Source: an uncultured Acidobacteriia bacterium (GTDB lineage Bacteria > Acidobacteriota > Terriglobia > Bryobacterales > Bryobacteraceae). From it: DNA of 32,728 bases. A model generated the notes under the pieces. The model did no database searches. It worked only from the letters and a program-made list of their open reading frames with translations, and was not told the DNA's origin. Within the stretch, counting starts at the first letter, position 1, and every line of letters starts with the position of its first letter. Both the position numbers and the translations under genes were made by a program. The stretch spans positions 1-32,728 of the forward strand of contig CAIXXM010000022.1 of the NCBI GenBank assembly GCA_903923395.1, in the 5' to 3' direction. Of this stretch, positions 7,039-16,299 are shown piece after piece.

Positions 7039-9277
7039 GCCAGCATGGTTTAGTCCAGCATGGTTTATTAGTTCGGCATTGTGCTGCCTCCCGCTCCTAC
7101 ACGGCGCGGAGCCGCCGGTGGTGCGCCTTGGCCAGGGCGTCACGGATTACCGCGCCGAAAAATACCCTGCTGCCGTGCAGGACCTGAAGGGTCTGGCGCT
7201 GCCTGTCCTGTCCGACTATCTGGCTTACCACCTCGCCGCCGCGCAGGAACAAACGGGGGATTTCGATGGCGCAATCCAAGTCCTCTATGCTTACCGTCAG
7301 GCCCCGGTCGCCAGCACTCCTCTGTCTGGCAGAATCTCTCTGCTGACTGCGCGCGTGATGCTCGAAAAGCAGACCGCCGCACTGTCTGCCAAGGCTGTAC
7401 AGATCCTGGAATCGGATTACAAGACTCTGCCCCAACCCGAAGGCGATGCCCTGCTCGCCTCGGCCTATGCGTTCCAAAAGGAATACCCGCAGGCTGTTCT
7501 CGTCTATCGCAGGGTTTACTACGGCTATCCGAATACGAAGCAGGCCGCCGAGGCATGGACGGCACTCGAGCGAATCCGCGTCGAGCAGAAATATGAATTA
7601 ACCAAGGTTCCGGCCAGGCAACAACTGGAACGTTGTGAGAAGTGGCTCGCGGCCAAAGAGTATGGCAAGGCGCGGGCTGAATATGACGTGCTCAGCAAGT
7701 CTCTGCCGGAGCCGGAGCGTGACGAGGCCAAGGTTGGGCTGGGTGCGGCGGACTATCTCTCTGGGAACGTCACCGTTGCTTTGCGGTACTTGAAGGCCCT
7801 GCACGTCGCGAAGTCAGACGCCGATGCCCAGCGTCTCTATTACGCCACCGAAGCCGCCCGCAAGACCGGCGATGAGGCGGACATGATGGCCTTCATTAGT
7901 CAGTTGGGGCAGAAGTATCCGAAATCACCGTGGCGGCTCAAGGCTCTGATTACGGCCGGCAACCGCTACCTGGTGATCAACGATAAGTCCAAATACACAC
8001 CGCTCTACCGCACGGCTTCCGAAGCTTTCCCCGGAGACCCGGCCACGGCCTACTGTCATTGGAAAGTGGCCTGGGAAGCTTACCTGGATGGCCACCCGGA
8101 AGCCGCTACTCTGCTGCGCAACCACGTGGAGCAATATCCGGCTGACGGCAAAACCTCAACGGCGCTGTACTTCCTGGGCCGGCTTGCGGAATACCGCAAG
8201 GCCAGCACGGAAGCCAAGGCTTATTACGACCGCCTCAGTCTCCAGTTTCCCCATTATTTCTACGGCGTGGATGCCCGCGAACGGATTGCCGTGGCCAAGC
8301 TGAGCGCCGTGGTGCCGGACCCCGCCGTCAAAGCCTGGCTCGACCAGATCGCATGGCCACCCCACAGGGATCTCTCTGCCACCGAACCAAACCCCGCGAC
8401 CAAACTTCGCATGGAGCGTACCCGGCTCTTATCCGCCGCCAATCTGCAGGACCTTGCCGAAGCCGAGGTGCGTTTTGGCGTCAAACTCGATTCTGAGCAA
8501 CCCCAGCTCCTGGCCATGGAACTGGCCCGCACGGCCGATTCTTCCTTCCGCGCGCTCCGCGTCATGAAATCATTCAGCGCGGATTATTTGGCGATTCCCC
8601 TCGATAGCGCCCCGAAGAAGTTCTGGCAGATGTTATTCCCGCTGCCGTACAAAGAGGAAGTCTTCCAATACGCGAAGGCGAACGGGCTTGATCCCTACGC
8701 CGTTGCGGCGCTGATCCGCCAGGAATCCGAATTCAACCCGCAGGCACTTTCCAGGGCACGCGCCTACGGCCTGATGCAGCTCATCTTCTCCACCGGCAAG
8801 TTGATGGGCAAGCGGGAAGGTGTGGCCGTTGCGACTCCCAAGGCCCTCTTCAATGCTTCTCTCAACATCCGGCTCGGCACGAAATATCTCAAAGGCCAAT
8901 TGGATAACTGGGGCGGCGAGTGGGAAAAGACCCTGGCTGCATATAACGCGGGTCCGGGGCGCGTGAAGGAATGGACTTCATGGGCCACTTACCGGGAGCC
9001 TGCTGAGTTTGTCGAGAGCATTCCTTTCACGGAAACACGGGAATACGTGCAGGCGGTTCTCCGCAACGCGGATATGTACCGGCAAATCTATGGCGGGAGC
9101 AAGCCGGAACCGCCAACGCCTGCCGCCGCACGGGTCCCGGTTCCCGAATATGGCGCTGTTGCCGCTCCGGTGGGTAAAGCTGCTTCGGCCGCCCCCTCCA
9201 CAAAAGCCACTGCTGCCCCTTCGAAAAAGAAGAAGACTGTGCCGCATAAGACAGTCCGCAAGAATACTGACTCCTGA
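7013..9277 (+). CDS. Slt70-like soluble lytic murein transglycosylase
   Basis: A 754-aa periplasmic enzyme that cleaves the MurNAc-GlcNAc bond of peptidoglycan with formation of 1,6-anhydro-MurNAc. A signal peptide (ISSALCCLPLLHGA) is followed by about 500 residues of TPR-like helices (for example DYRAEKYPAAVQDLKG, QAPVASTPLSGR), matching the Slt70 superhelix. The C-terminal SLT domain has catalytic Glu571 in LIRQESEF, then ARAYGLMQLI, NIRLGTKYL and the AAYNAGPGRV motif. The last 60 residues are Ala/Pro/Lys-rich, ending in a basic tail that may bind the wall. The frame is open upstream to 6896, but ATG 7013 gives a normal signal peptide and sits behind a GGGGG tract, so it is chosen. It overlaps the preceding gene by 26 bases. 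Confidence 0.93.
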   Translation: MIIRVRWFKPAWFSPAWFISSALCCLPLLHGAEPPVVRLGQGVTDYRAEKYPAAVQDLKGLALPVLSDYLAYHLAAAQEQTGDFDGAIQVLYAYRQAPVASTPLSGRISLLTARVMLEKQTAALSAKAVQILESDYKTLPQPEGDALLASAYAFQKEYPQAVLVYRRVYYGYPNTKQAAEAWTALERIRVEQKYELTKVPARQQLERCEKWLAAKEYGKARAEYDVLSKSLPEPERDEAKVGLGAADYLSGNVTVALRYLKALHVAKSDADAQRLYYATEAARKTGDEADMMAFISQLGQKYPKSPWRLKALITAGNRYLVINDKSKYTPLYRTASEAFPGDPATAYCHWKVAWEAYLDGHPEAATLLRNHVEQYPADGKTSTALYFLGRLAEYRKASTEAKAYYDRLSLQFPHYFYGVDARERIAVAKLSAVVPDPAVKAWLDQIAWPPHRDLSATEPNPATKLRMERTRLLSAANLQDLAEAEVRFGVKLDSEQPQLLAMELARTADSSFRALRVMKSFSADYLAIPLDSAPKKFWQMLFPLPYKEEVFQYAKANGLDPYAVAALIRQESEFNPQALSRARAYGLMQLIFSTGKLMGKREGVAVATPKALFNASLNIRLGTKYLKGQLDNWGGEWEKTLAAYNAGPGRVKEWTSWATYREPAEFVESIPFTETREYVQAVLRNADMYRQIYGGSKPEPPTPAAARVPVPEYGAVAAPVGKAASAAPSTKATAAPSKKKKTVPHKTVRKNTDS
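7031..7070 (+). repeat. 15-bp tandem repeat inside a gene overlap/signal peptide
   Basis: TGGTTTAAGCCAGCA (7031-7045) is followed by TGGTTTAGTCCAGCA (7046-7060) and a partial TGGTTTA (7061-7067). The unit is in frame in the transglycosylase, encoding WFKPA-WFSPA-WFI just before the hydrophobic core. In the first copy the bases GTTTAA supply the last codon and stop of the upstream gene. Confidence 0.85.
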
Positions 9278-9409
9278 GGACCCAGCGCACAACGGCCTGT
9301 GCGGATAGACTCCGCAAAAAGAGGCTTTTCATTGGCTGCAATCTGTGCCAATCTGGGGGCGTCCTGCAAATCATTGCTTGAAGACAGTTTGTTCACGGGA
9401 GGGAAATGT

Positions 9410-9784
9410 ATGCTGCCGTGTTTTGTGCTGGAGGAAGTAACTCTTCGCGAGCCGGGTGAAAGCGCCGCTCTCGATCTGGGGGGAGCTTTCCCCCAAGACC
9501 TCACTCTGACCCTGCGGATCACGCATGCGGTCGAGCGCAGTACGTTGCATTTGGACGTTCTCGGTTCCGAGGATGGTCAGAAATGGCACCGCAAACCGCT
9601 GGCTGCTTTCGCGGCAAAGAATTACTGTGGCAGCTATGAAGCCCATTGTTTCGACAACCGCTTCCGTTACTGGAAGGCGGTTTGGCGCGTGACGGGCGGG
9701 GCGAAAGACGGAGCCAAGCCACTCTTTGAACTGTCCCTCAGTGTCAGCCGCCCTCAAATGAAGGCGATGGCCGGGGCCGCTTGA
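9410..9784 (+). CDS. Small protein of unknown function
   Basis: A 124-aa protein with no signal peptide or membrane segment. It looks mainly beta-stranded, with alternating segments such as LTLTLRITHAVERSTLHLDVLGSEDGQKW, and contains RYWKAVWRV, reminiscent of small beta-sandwich domains. The frame is open back to 9299, but GGAGGG at 9398-9403 sits 6 bases before ATG 9410, which fixes the start. It lies 132 bases downstream of the transglycosylase and 122 before the histidine kinase, on the same strand as both. I do not recognise the family. Strong codon structure and the good ribosome-binding site make it a likely real gene. Confidence 0.7.
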   Translation: MLPCFVLEEVTLREPGESAALDLGGAFPQDLTLTLRITHAVERSTLHLDVLGSEDGQKWHRKPLAAFAAKNYCGSYEAHCFDNRFRYWKAVWRVTGGAKDGAKPLFELSLSVSRPQMKAMAGAA

Positions 9785-9906
9785 ATCTGTACAGCGAAGC
9801 CATCTGTGCTGAACGGTGTGCGGCAAGTTGCCGCATCCGGGTTGTGCGGTAAACTTTCGCCGATGGTTATCCACTTCATTTCAAAGGCTTTGTCACCTCT
9901 GCCGTG

Positions 9907-12588
9907 ATGGGGCGGGAATTGCAATACCAGCACCCAGTGACTTCCCGACGGAACAATTCCGGCTTGGCGCGCGCATTTCTCGCGGGCGGCATCGCCGCAT
10001 CCTGCGCATTGCTGGGCATCTACGCCGGGTCCCGCCTGCCGGGTTTGAGTCTCAGCCTGCAGGATTCGCTCGCCCGGGCCGCCGGAGCCAACGCCGCCCC
10101 TGACGATATCGCCCTGGTCACCATCGATGAGAAAAGCATCGCCGAACTCGGCCGCTTCCCGTGGCCCCGCGGCGTTCTGGCGAAAGTCATCGACGCCGTC
10201 GCCCAACTGCAGCCGAAAGTCATCGCCCTCGATGTTCTGATCACAGACCGCAGCAGCCCGGAAGAGGACCGCCTTCTGAGCGAATCCGTCGCCCGCGCTG
10301 GCAACGTTGTGGTTTCGGCGGAACTTGTGGAAGACGGTGGCAGGGTCCGGTGGCTGCGCCCTCTGCCTTCGGTCGAACTGGCTGCGGCGGGCGTGGGCCA
10401 CGTACAAGTGGCCTCCGAATCTGACGGCGCGGCAAGAACGCTGCTCGCCGAAGCATCGGATGACGAAGGGCACGTCCTGCGGGCTTCTGCGGTTGAGGCG
10501 ATCCGTGTCGCCGGTGGCAGCCGCCCGGATTCGGTCATCTCCGGCGACGGTTTCCTGATGGTGGGGAATCTGCGCATCCCCGTCACCTATCCCGCGCCAA
10601 CCGCTTCGCTGCGGACGGAGCAGGGAAGTGCCGCCGTCCGCCGCGCCGCTTCGTTGCCGATACATTACCTGGGGCCAGCCGGTGCCTTCGCCGCCCGATC
10701 CTTCAGCGCCTCCGATGTTCTGCAGGGCCGTATCCCCGCCGGTGTTCTGCGGGGCGCTTACGTTCTCATCGGTGCCACGGCGGCATCAATGGGCGTGCGG
10801 TTCGCAACCCCCTTCGTGCACGCCGCGGATGCCCGTGGGGATCAGCATGGCGGACTGGTTTCCGGCGTGGAAGTGCTGGCCAACGCGCTTGATACCATCC
10901 TGCGCGGCCGTTTCTATTCCAGCACCGGAGACGGTCTCAACTTCCTGTTTTGTCTGCTGGCGGCGGTGCTGATGCTGGCCGCGGTGAACCGTTTCGAAGG
11001 TCTCTGGCTGGGTGGCGCCGCGCTGGGGGCCGCTGCCGCGTGGGTCCTGGCGGTGTTCGTCGCCTATACGGAATTGCGGCTCAGCCTGCCTCTATTTCCC
11101 GTGGCACTTTCGTTCTTTGCTGCCGGTGGCTGCGGGTTGATTTGGCGATCATTCGACGCCAGCGCGGCTCTTGACCAGGGCATTCTTGCTCTCGAAGCCG
11201 CACAGGGCCGCCTCATCCCCATGCCCGGAATCGAAGAGTCCCTTCGAACGGTCTGCAGTTTGCCCGGCATCCGCGGCGCGAAGGTGATTCGCGATGGCAA
11301 GGTCATCGCCGCCCATGGCTGGACCCCGGCCGCGGAGACTTCCGGCGTGCTGCAACTCCGCCCCGGCGTCTCGCTCTTCCTGACAGACGCGCAGGAGGGC
11401 GCGCCGCCGGACGAAGCTCACCGGAAACTCGCCGCCGTGGTCGTCAACGCAGCCCTCGATGGACCCGGAGCTTCCGCGCCCGCCGGGCTTCCCAACGGCC
11501 TCGAAGCCAAAGCCCGCGCCATCGAACAGGTACAGCGGAATGTCGCCCGCCAGATGACTTTCCTGACCTCCGCTTTCGGCTCCGTGGAGGACGGCATTCT
11601 CACCGCGTCGCCGGAGGGCATTGTCCGCTACGCCAATCCCAAGGCGGCAGCACTTCTCGGTGCCCGCGAACTGACCGGCCGGAATTTGCTCGAACTCTTA
11701 TTCGGTACCGCTTCTGATGCCCTGCTGATCCGGCTCCTCGTCGGCCGGGAATCCGATGAGCGGCAGATCCATGTCCGGGGCCGCATGCTCACCGTCAGAC
11801 TCGCTCCCATTGTGGGTGCTGGTGAGCAGGAAACTTTCGGCATTGTGGCCTCTCTGTCTGACGTCACACGCCAGCACGAACTCGCGCAGACCAAGAATGA
11901 CGTGATGAATCTGGTTTCCCATGAAATGCGAACCCCGCTCACTGCCATACAGGGCATGACCGAACTGCTCTCCCAATATGAGATTGAGCCGGTGCGCCGC
12001 AGGGAACTCCATCTTGCAATCCATGACGAAGTGAAACGCGTGGGCCGCATGATCAGCGAGTACCTCGACATCACACGTTTGGAGTCAGGCAAGTCGCCGG
12101 TGCGGTTTGAGCCGCTTCGTCTGGAACCCGTCATCGAACGTGCGGTACTGATGTTTGAACCCGTGGCCCTGCAGAAGCGCATCATGCTCCGCAGCCGCAG
12201 TGCGAACCTGCCGCCGATCCTGGGTGATGTCGATCTGCTGACACGCGCCCTGCAAAATCTGATTTCGAACGCCATTAAATACAGCGGACCGGAAACCGGC
12301 GTGGAGATTGCCGCATTCGCGGAAAACGGCCACGTCTTCCTGACCGTGACCGACGCGGGCCCGGGGATACCGGAAACTGACCGCGAGAAGATCTTCGAAA
12401 AGTTCTACCGCGTGCCGCGCTTGGCGGATGCCGATACCCCGGGTACCGGACTGGGTCTGGCACTGGTCCGGGAGATCGCCGGGATTCATGGCGGCTCCAT
12501 CGCAGTGGAGGCAAATCCAGCGGGAACCGGCTCCCGGTTTGTGCTCCAACTGCCTCTGGAACCGCACGGTCCAGCGGGTGCGCTGTGA
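9907..12588 (+). CDS. CHASE2-domain sensor histidine kinase
   Basis: An inner-membrane sensor kinase of about 893 aa. One N-terminal membrane helix (about 22-42) leads into an extracytoplasmic CHASE2 domain (about 60-330; DDIALVTIDEKSIAELGRFPWPR and YVLIGATAASMGVRFATPF are typical). A cluster of three membrane helices (about 345-420), a PAS-like region (about 555-660), HisKA and HATPase_c domains follow. The phospho-acceptor His is in LVSHEMRTPLTAIQG (about residue 672). The N box is NLISNAIKYSG, the G1 box DAGPGIP and the G2 box GTGLGLALV. GTG 9904 immediately precedes ATG 9907, and neither has a clear Shine-Dalgarno. The cognate regulator starts 19 bases after the stop. CHASE2 ligands are generally unknown. 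Confidence 0.94.
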   Translation: MGRELQYQHPVTSRRNNSGLARAFLAGGIAASCALLGIYAGSRLPGLSLSLQDSLARAAGANAAPDDIALVTIDEKSIAELGRFPWPRGVLAKVIDAVAQLQPKVIALDVLITDRSSPEEDRLLSESVARAGNVVVSAELVEDGGRVRWLRPLPSVELAAAGVGHVQVASESDGAARTLLAEASDDEGHVLRASAVEAIRVAGGSRPDSVISGDGFLMVGNLRIPVTYPAPTASLRTEQGSAAVRRAASLPIHYLGPAGAFAARSFSASDVLQGRIPAGVLRGAYVLIGATAASMGVRFATPFVHAADARGDQHGGLVSGVEVLANALDTILRGRFYSSTGDGLNFLFCLLAAVLMLAAVNRFEGLWLGGAALGAAAAWVLAVFVAYTELRLSLPLFPVALSFFAAGGCGLIWRSFDASAALDQGILALEAAQGRLIPMPGIEESLRTVCSLPGIRGAKVIRDGKVIAAHGWTPAAETSGVLQLRPGVSLFLTDAQEGAPPDEAHRKLAAVVVNAALDGPGASAPAGLPNGLEAKARAIEQVQRNVARQMTFLTSAFGSVEDGILTASPEGIVRYANPKAAALLGARELTGRNLLELLFGTASDALLIRLLVGRESDERQIHVRGRMLTVRLAPIVGAGEQETFGIVASLSDVTRQHELAQTKNDVMNLVSHEMRTPLTAIQGMTELLSQYEIEPVRRRELHLAIHDEVKRVGRMISEYLDITRLESGKSPVRFEPLRLEPVIERAVLMFEPVALQKRIMLRSRSANLPPILGDVDLLTRALQNLISNAIKYSGPETGVEIAAFAENGHVFLTVTDAGPGIPETDREKIFEKFYRVPRLADADTPGTGLGLALVREIAGIHGGSIAVEANPAGTGSRFVLQLPLEPHGPAGAL

Positions 12589-12607
12589 GATATTCGAGGA
12601 GCGGCTC

Positions 12608-14047
12608 ATGACGGAATCCCCCCACATTTTGATTGCTGATGATGACCGCTCCATCCGCCTGATGCTGGAGACGGGGCTCAGCCTGAATGGCTTCTCGGTC
12701 ACGTCCACCCGCAGTGGCAATGAAGCGGCGGAACTGCTCCGCCATGGCCGCTTCGACGCCGTGCTGAGCGACGTCTATATGCCGGATGGCGGCGGGCTGG
12801 ATTTGGTGGAATCCCTGCTGACCATCTCCCCGCAAACTCCCGTCATCCTGATGACCGCTCAGGGCTCCGTCGAAATCGCGGTCGAAGCCGTCAGCCGGGG
12901 CGCGGCGGATTTCATCGGCAAGCCCTTCGATGTCGCGACCGTGATCGCCCTGCTGCGCCGTCACATCGCCGCACGCCAGGAAGCAGAGAACCGGACCGAA
13001 GAACCGCCTGCGGATGTCTTCTCGAAATCGGGTCTGATTGGCCGCAGCGCCGCCATGATCCAGGTCTATAAACTGATCGCACAGGCTGCCAAGAGTGACG
13101 CCACGGTGCTGATCACCGGAGAATCCGGCACCGGCAAGGAACTCGTGGCCCGCGCGGTGCGTGATTTCAGCCCCAGAGCGAAGCGCCCGTTCCTTTCGGT
13201 GAATTGCTCCGGCCTGACGGACACGCTTCTCGAATCTGAGCTTTTTGGCTATGTACGCGGTGCCTTTACCGGAGCCGCGGGGGACCGCGCCGGGCTGTTT
13301 GAAGCGGCCGAGGGCGGCACTTTGTTTCTGGATGAACTGGCCTCCACCAGCCCGCAATTCCAGGCCAGCCTGCTGCGCGTATTGCAGAGCGGGGAAGTGC
13401 GCCGCGTGGGTGCCACACAGACCCGCCGTGTGAACGTGCGCGTGCTCGGTGCCAGCAATGCCTCTCTGCGGCAAATGGTGCAGGATAACCAATTCCGCGC
13501 TGACCTCTACTACCGCCTCAGCGTCTTCGCGGTGGATCTTCCTCCTCTGCGCCACCGCACCGGCGACGTGGAACTGCTGACCAGGCACTTTCTGCAAAAG
13601 TTTGCCGATCCAGGCAATCCGCCACACCTCACCCTCGCCGCGGCCAAGGCGCTGCAGGGCTACTCTTTTCCCGGCAATGTCAGGGAACTGGAAAACGCCG
13701 TCCGCCGCGCGGTCGCCCTGGCTCCGCATGGCGTCATCACACCCGATTGTCTTCCCGCGGAGATTGCGAGCCTTGCCAGGGAAGACGCGGTTGAATCCTC
13801 CCCGGCTCAGCAGGATCTCATCGCGGACCGCCCCACCATGGAAGAGCTCGAACGCCGCTACCTCCAGTTGGTGCTGGCGGAATCGGGCTGGAACCGGCGC
13901 CGCGCCGCAGCCGTCCTTCAACTTGACCGCCGCACCATCCAGCGACTCATTGCCCGTTACAAACTGCAGGGCATTCCGGAAGGGGATTTCGGGGAGAATG
14001 GAGCGGACTCCGATGCCTTCGGAGAGGAAACAGTCGGAGTGTTGTGA
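12608..14047 (+). CDS. Sigma-54-dependent response regulator (NtrC family)
   Basis: A 479-aa transcription activator that, once phosphorylated, uses ATP hydrolysis to open sigma-54 promoters. The receiver domain has the acidic pocket ADDD (10-13), phospho-acceptor Asp55 in LSDVYMPD and a conserved Lys in GKPFD. The central AAA+ domain has Walker A GESGTGKE (about 172-179), the sigma-54-contacting GAFTGA loop (about 218) and GGTLFLDEL. An FRADLYYRL segment is also present. A Fis-type helix-turn-helix ([20 protein letters not shown]) is near the C terminus. GAGGA at 12596-12600 lies 7 bases before ATG 12608, so the longer open frame back to 12428 is not the gene. It pairs with the kinase upstream and overlaps the next gene by 4 bases. 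Confidence 0.95.
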   Translation: MTESPHILIADDDRSIRLMLETGLSLNGFSVTSTRSGNEAAELLRHGRFDAVLSDVYMPDGGGLDLVESLLTISPQTPVILMTAQGSVEIAVEAVSRGAADFIGKPFDVATVIALLRRHIAARQEAENRTEEPPADVFSKSGLIGRSAAMIQVYKLIAQAAKSDATVLITGESGTGKELVARAVRDFSPRAKRPFLSVNCSGLTDTLLESELFGYVRGAFTGAAGDRAGLFEAAEGGTLFLDELASTSPQFQASLLRVLQSGEVRRVGATQTRRVNVRVLGASNASLRQMVQDNQFRADLYYRLSVFAVDLPPLRHRTGDVELLTRHFLQKFADPGNPPHLTLAAAKALQGYSFPGNVRELENAVRRAVALAPHGVITPDCLPAEIASLAREDAVESSPAQQDLIADRPTMEELERRYLQLVLAESGWNRRRAAAVLQLDRRTIQRLIARYKLQGIPEGDFGENGADSDAFGEETVGVL

Positions 14048-16176
14048 CGCAGGGGATCATTACATCATTTCGGACTGTGGGCTGCCTCGCAATCGCTTTG
14101 GCCTTTCCGTGGATCGCAGCAGCGCAGACACCAAGCCTCGAAGCCCGCGTCGCCAGCGTGTCCGGCAAGGCAGCATTTGTCCCCGCCGCAGGTGAACCCG
14201 TGCGCTCTCTCTCCCGGGGGGATCTGCTCCAACTCGGTGACCGTGTGGACACCACAGCCGGCGGCACCGCCATTATCGCGATGACGGATGGCAGCATGGT
14301 CACCATACAGTCCGGCTCCATCATCGTTTTTCAGGACTATAAAAGCGCCTCCAGCCTGCGGGAACTGTTCACCATCATCCTCGGGCGTGTGCGGGTCAAA
14401 ATCAACCACTTCGAGGGGAAACCGAACCCCTACCGGATGAACAGCCCCACGGCCTCCATTGCCGTCCGCGGCACGGAGTTTCTCATTACCGTGAAGCACC
14501 GCGGAGATACGCAAGTGGTCGTTTATGAGGGGCTTGTTGAAGTCAGCTTCCTGGAGAATCCAGCCAAGCGCACCCTCCTGCCGGGGGGCAGCGGACTTTG
14601 GCTGATTCCGGGCTTCGACTTCCAGTTCTTCACTCCCTCCGGCCGGGATATCGACGACAAACCGCAGGCGCAGAACAACGCCGGGCAGCAGAATAACCGC
14701 TCGGGCGGCAATAATTCCCAGGCTCAGGCCCAGGCCGCGCCCCAGACAGGGCCGCAGACAGGGCCGCAATCTGGCGGCAACTACCAGAACGCGCCACAGG
14801 TCCAACCCATGCGCCAGGGTGCCTTCGCGGATCATGATGAGGCTTCTCCCCGCTCCGGTGCCGGCAATTACAACCGTTATCTCGCCAGTCTGGCGGGTCT
14901 GGGGCAGATCCCGCTGCTGCTGCGGTTCAACGCTTTTCCTGAAGCTTATCTTGACAGTTTGGAGAACCCCGCCTACGCGACGAACTTTCACTCGCCCGAA
15001 GGCCGCGTGTATCTGCTGCCCTCCTTGAGCGGTGTGCCTGAATCGGCGGAGAACTCCTCCAGCTTCGCAGGTTCCGGCGGTGCGCCTGCCGACTTCGCTG
15101 GTTCCGCGCAATTGGCCTATTTCCGCCCCGTCAAAGAATGGACCTTCGGCGGCAGTGCTTCTTTTCTCTACATTGACAACGCGACAGGCGTGGATAGTGA
15201 CGGTGTCACCTCACCCAATGCAACGAATTCCACCAGCCGCTATGGCACCGGCAATCTCGTCGCCGCGCGGCGTTTCGGCAACGTGAGCGTGGGCTTCGAA
15301 GCCGAGTCTCTGCGCGGCACCAGTTCGCTGTTCAGTTCCACGCAGCTTCCTTCAGATCACAACCAGGCTCCGGTCACTCTGACCAGCACACTCAATTCCA
15401 CCACCCGGCAGGACCGCTTTACCGCAGGCGTGAAGTATCTGGCAGGCCGCAGTGAGGAAGGCGTCTTCGTCCGCTATGCCCTCATTGACGTTGGCAATAT
15501 TACTCTCGCGCCCTCTTATAACGGAAGTCCAACGGCCTTTAATTCGACGAACACTTCCGGCCATTCCCTCGAACTCGGTTCCCGCTGGCGGACTTACCTC
15601 ACTCCCAAGCTCTACTTCGGTCTCGAAGCGGCCTGGATTGGTCTGTCTCTGCGCGATACAGCAGCCGCCCGGCAGGCTTACATCAATCAGGTGGACCGCG
15701 CTTCACGGGAGTCCTTCGGTCTTGGCCTCGGGTATATCTTCCGCAAGACGAGTTCCCTGACGGCGGATTTCGCCTCTGGTCGCTCCAGCATCAGCGCGCT
15801 GAATGTCCTGCCCGACCGGTACAGTATCAACACAGCCACCGGCAATGCCTCCGGAAATTTCGCGTCTCTCCACTTCGCCATCCAGCGGGAATTCACCCGC
15901 AGGCTCTATGGCGTCGCTTCGTACGTCAATGTTTGGCAGAGCCAGAAGCTCGCTTACAACTGGACAGGTCAGGAACGCTTCACCCCCCTTTCAGATGGCT
16001 TTTTCTCAACCAGCACGTCGTCCTATCTCAATGCCAGCCACTACTCCGATATCGGCCTCGGCTGGCGCTTCAGCCCCAGGACGTATCTGCAATACGTCTT
16101 TTCCACGGATTACGGCTTCAGTTCCAACAGTCACACCCTGCTGTTGCGGTACACATTTGGGGGACGCACGGACTAA
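14044..16176 (+). CDS. FecR-domain protein fused to an outer-membrane-type beta-barrel
   Basis: A 710-aa secreted protein. A signal peptide (cleavage after AIALAFPWIAAAQ, about residue 28) is followed by a FecR domain at about 30-190 (GDLLQLGDRVDTTAGGTAIIAMTDGS, then NSPTASIAVRGTEFLI, the standard FecR hallmark). A 60-residue linker rich in Asn, Gln, Gly and Pro (residues about 205-265) leads to about 440 residues of alternating, aromatic-ended strands. These end in TLLLRYTFGGRTD, which resembles an outer-membrane barrel. The start is GTG 14044, overlapping the regulator's stop as GTGA, so the two are translationally coupled. Together with the kinase and regulator it forms an envelope-signalling operon. 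FecR domains often bind sugars, peptidoglycan or partner sensors; the fused barrel is unusual and its cargo is unknown. Confidence 0.8.
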   Translation: MTQGIITSFRTVGCLAIALAFPWIAAAQTPSLEARVASVSGKAAFVPAAGEPVRSLSRGDLLQLGDRVDTTAGGTAIIAMTDGSMVTIQSGSIIVFQDYKSASSLRELFTIILGRVRVKINHFEGKPNPYRMNSPTASIAVRGTEFLITVKHRGDTQVVVYEGLVEVSFLENPAKRTLLPGGSGLWLIPGFDFQFFTPSGRDIDDKPQAQNNAGQQNNRSGGNNSQAQAQAAPQTGPQTGPQSGGNYQNAPQVQPMRQGAFADHDEASPRSGAGNYNRYLASLAGLGQIPLLLRFNAFPEAYLDSLENPAYATNFHSPEGRVYLLPSLSGVPESAENSSSFAGSGGAPADFAGSAQLAYFRPVKEWTFGGSASFLYIDNATGVDSDGVTSPNATNSTSRYGTGNLVAARRFGNVSVGFEAESLRGTSSLFSSTQLPSDHNQAPVTLTSTLNSTTRQDRFTAGVKYLAGRSEEGVFVRYALIDVGNITLAPSYNGSPTAFNSTNTSGHSLELGSRWRTYLTPKLYFGLEAAWIGLSLRDTAAARQAYINQVDRASRESFGLGLGYIFRKTSSLTADFASGRSSISALNVLPDRYSINTATGNASGNFASLHFAIQREFTRRLYGVASYVNVWQSQKLAYNWTGQERFTPLSDGFFSTSTSSYLNASHYSDIGLGWRFSPRTYLQYVFSTDYGFSSNSHTLLLRYTFGGRTD

Positions 16177-16299
16177 ACCTGTCAAAACGGGTGGCAAATT
16201 GCCGCTGGCAAGTTCCCGTCGTGCGACTCCACACGAAAGAAATCAAAGACTTAACCCGGCTTAATATTTGGCCTGTGAGATGCATCCCGAAAGGCAGAC

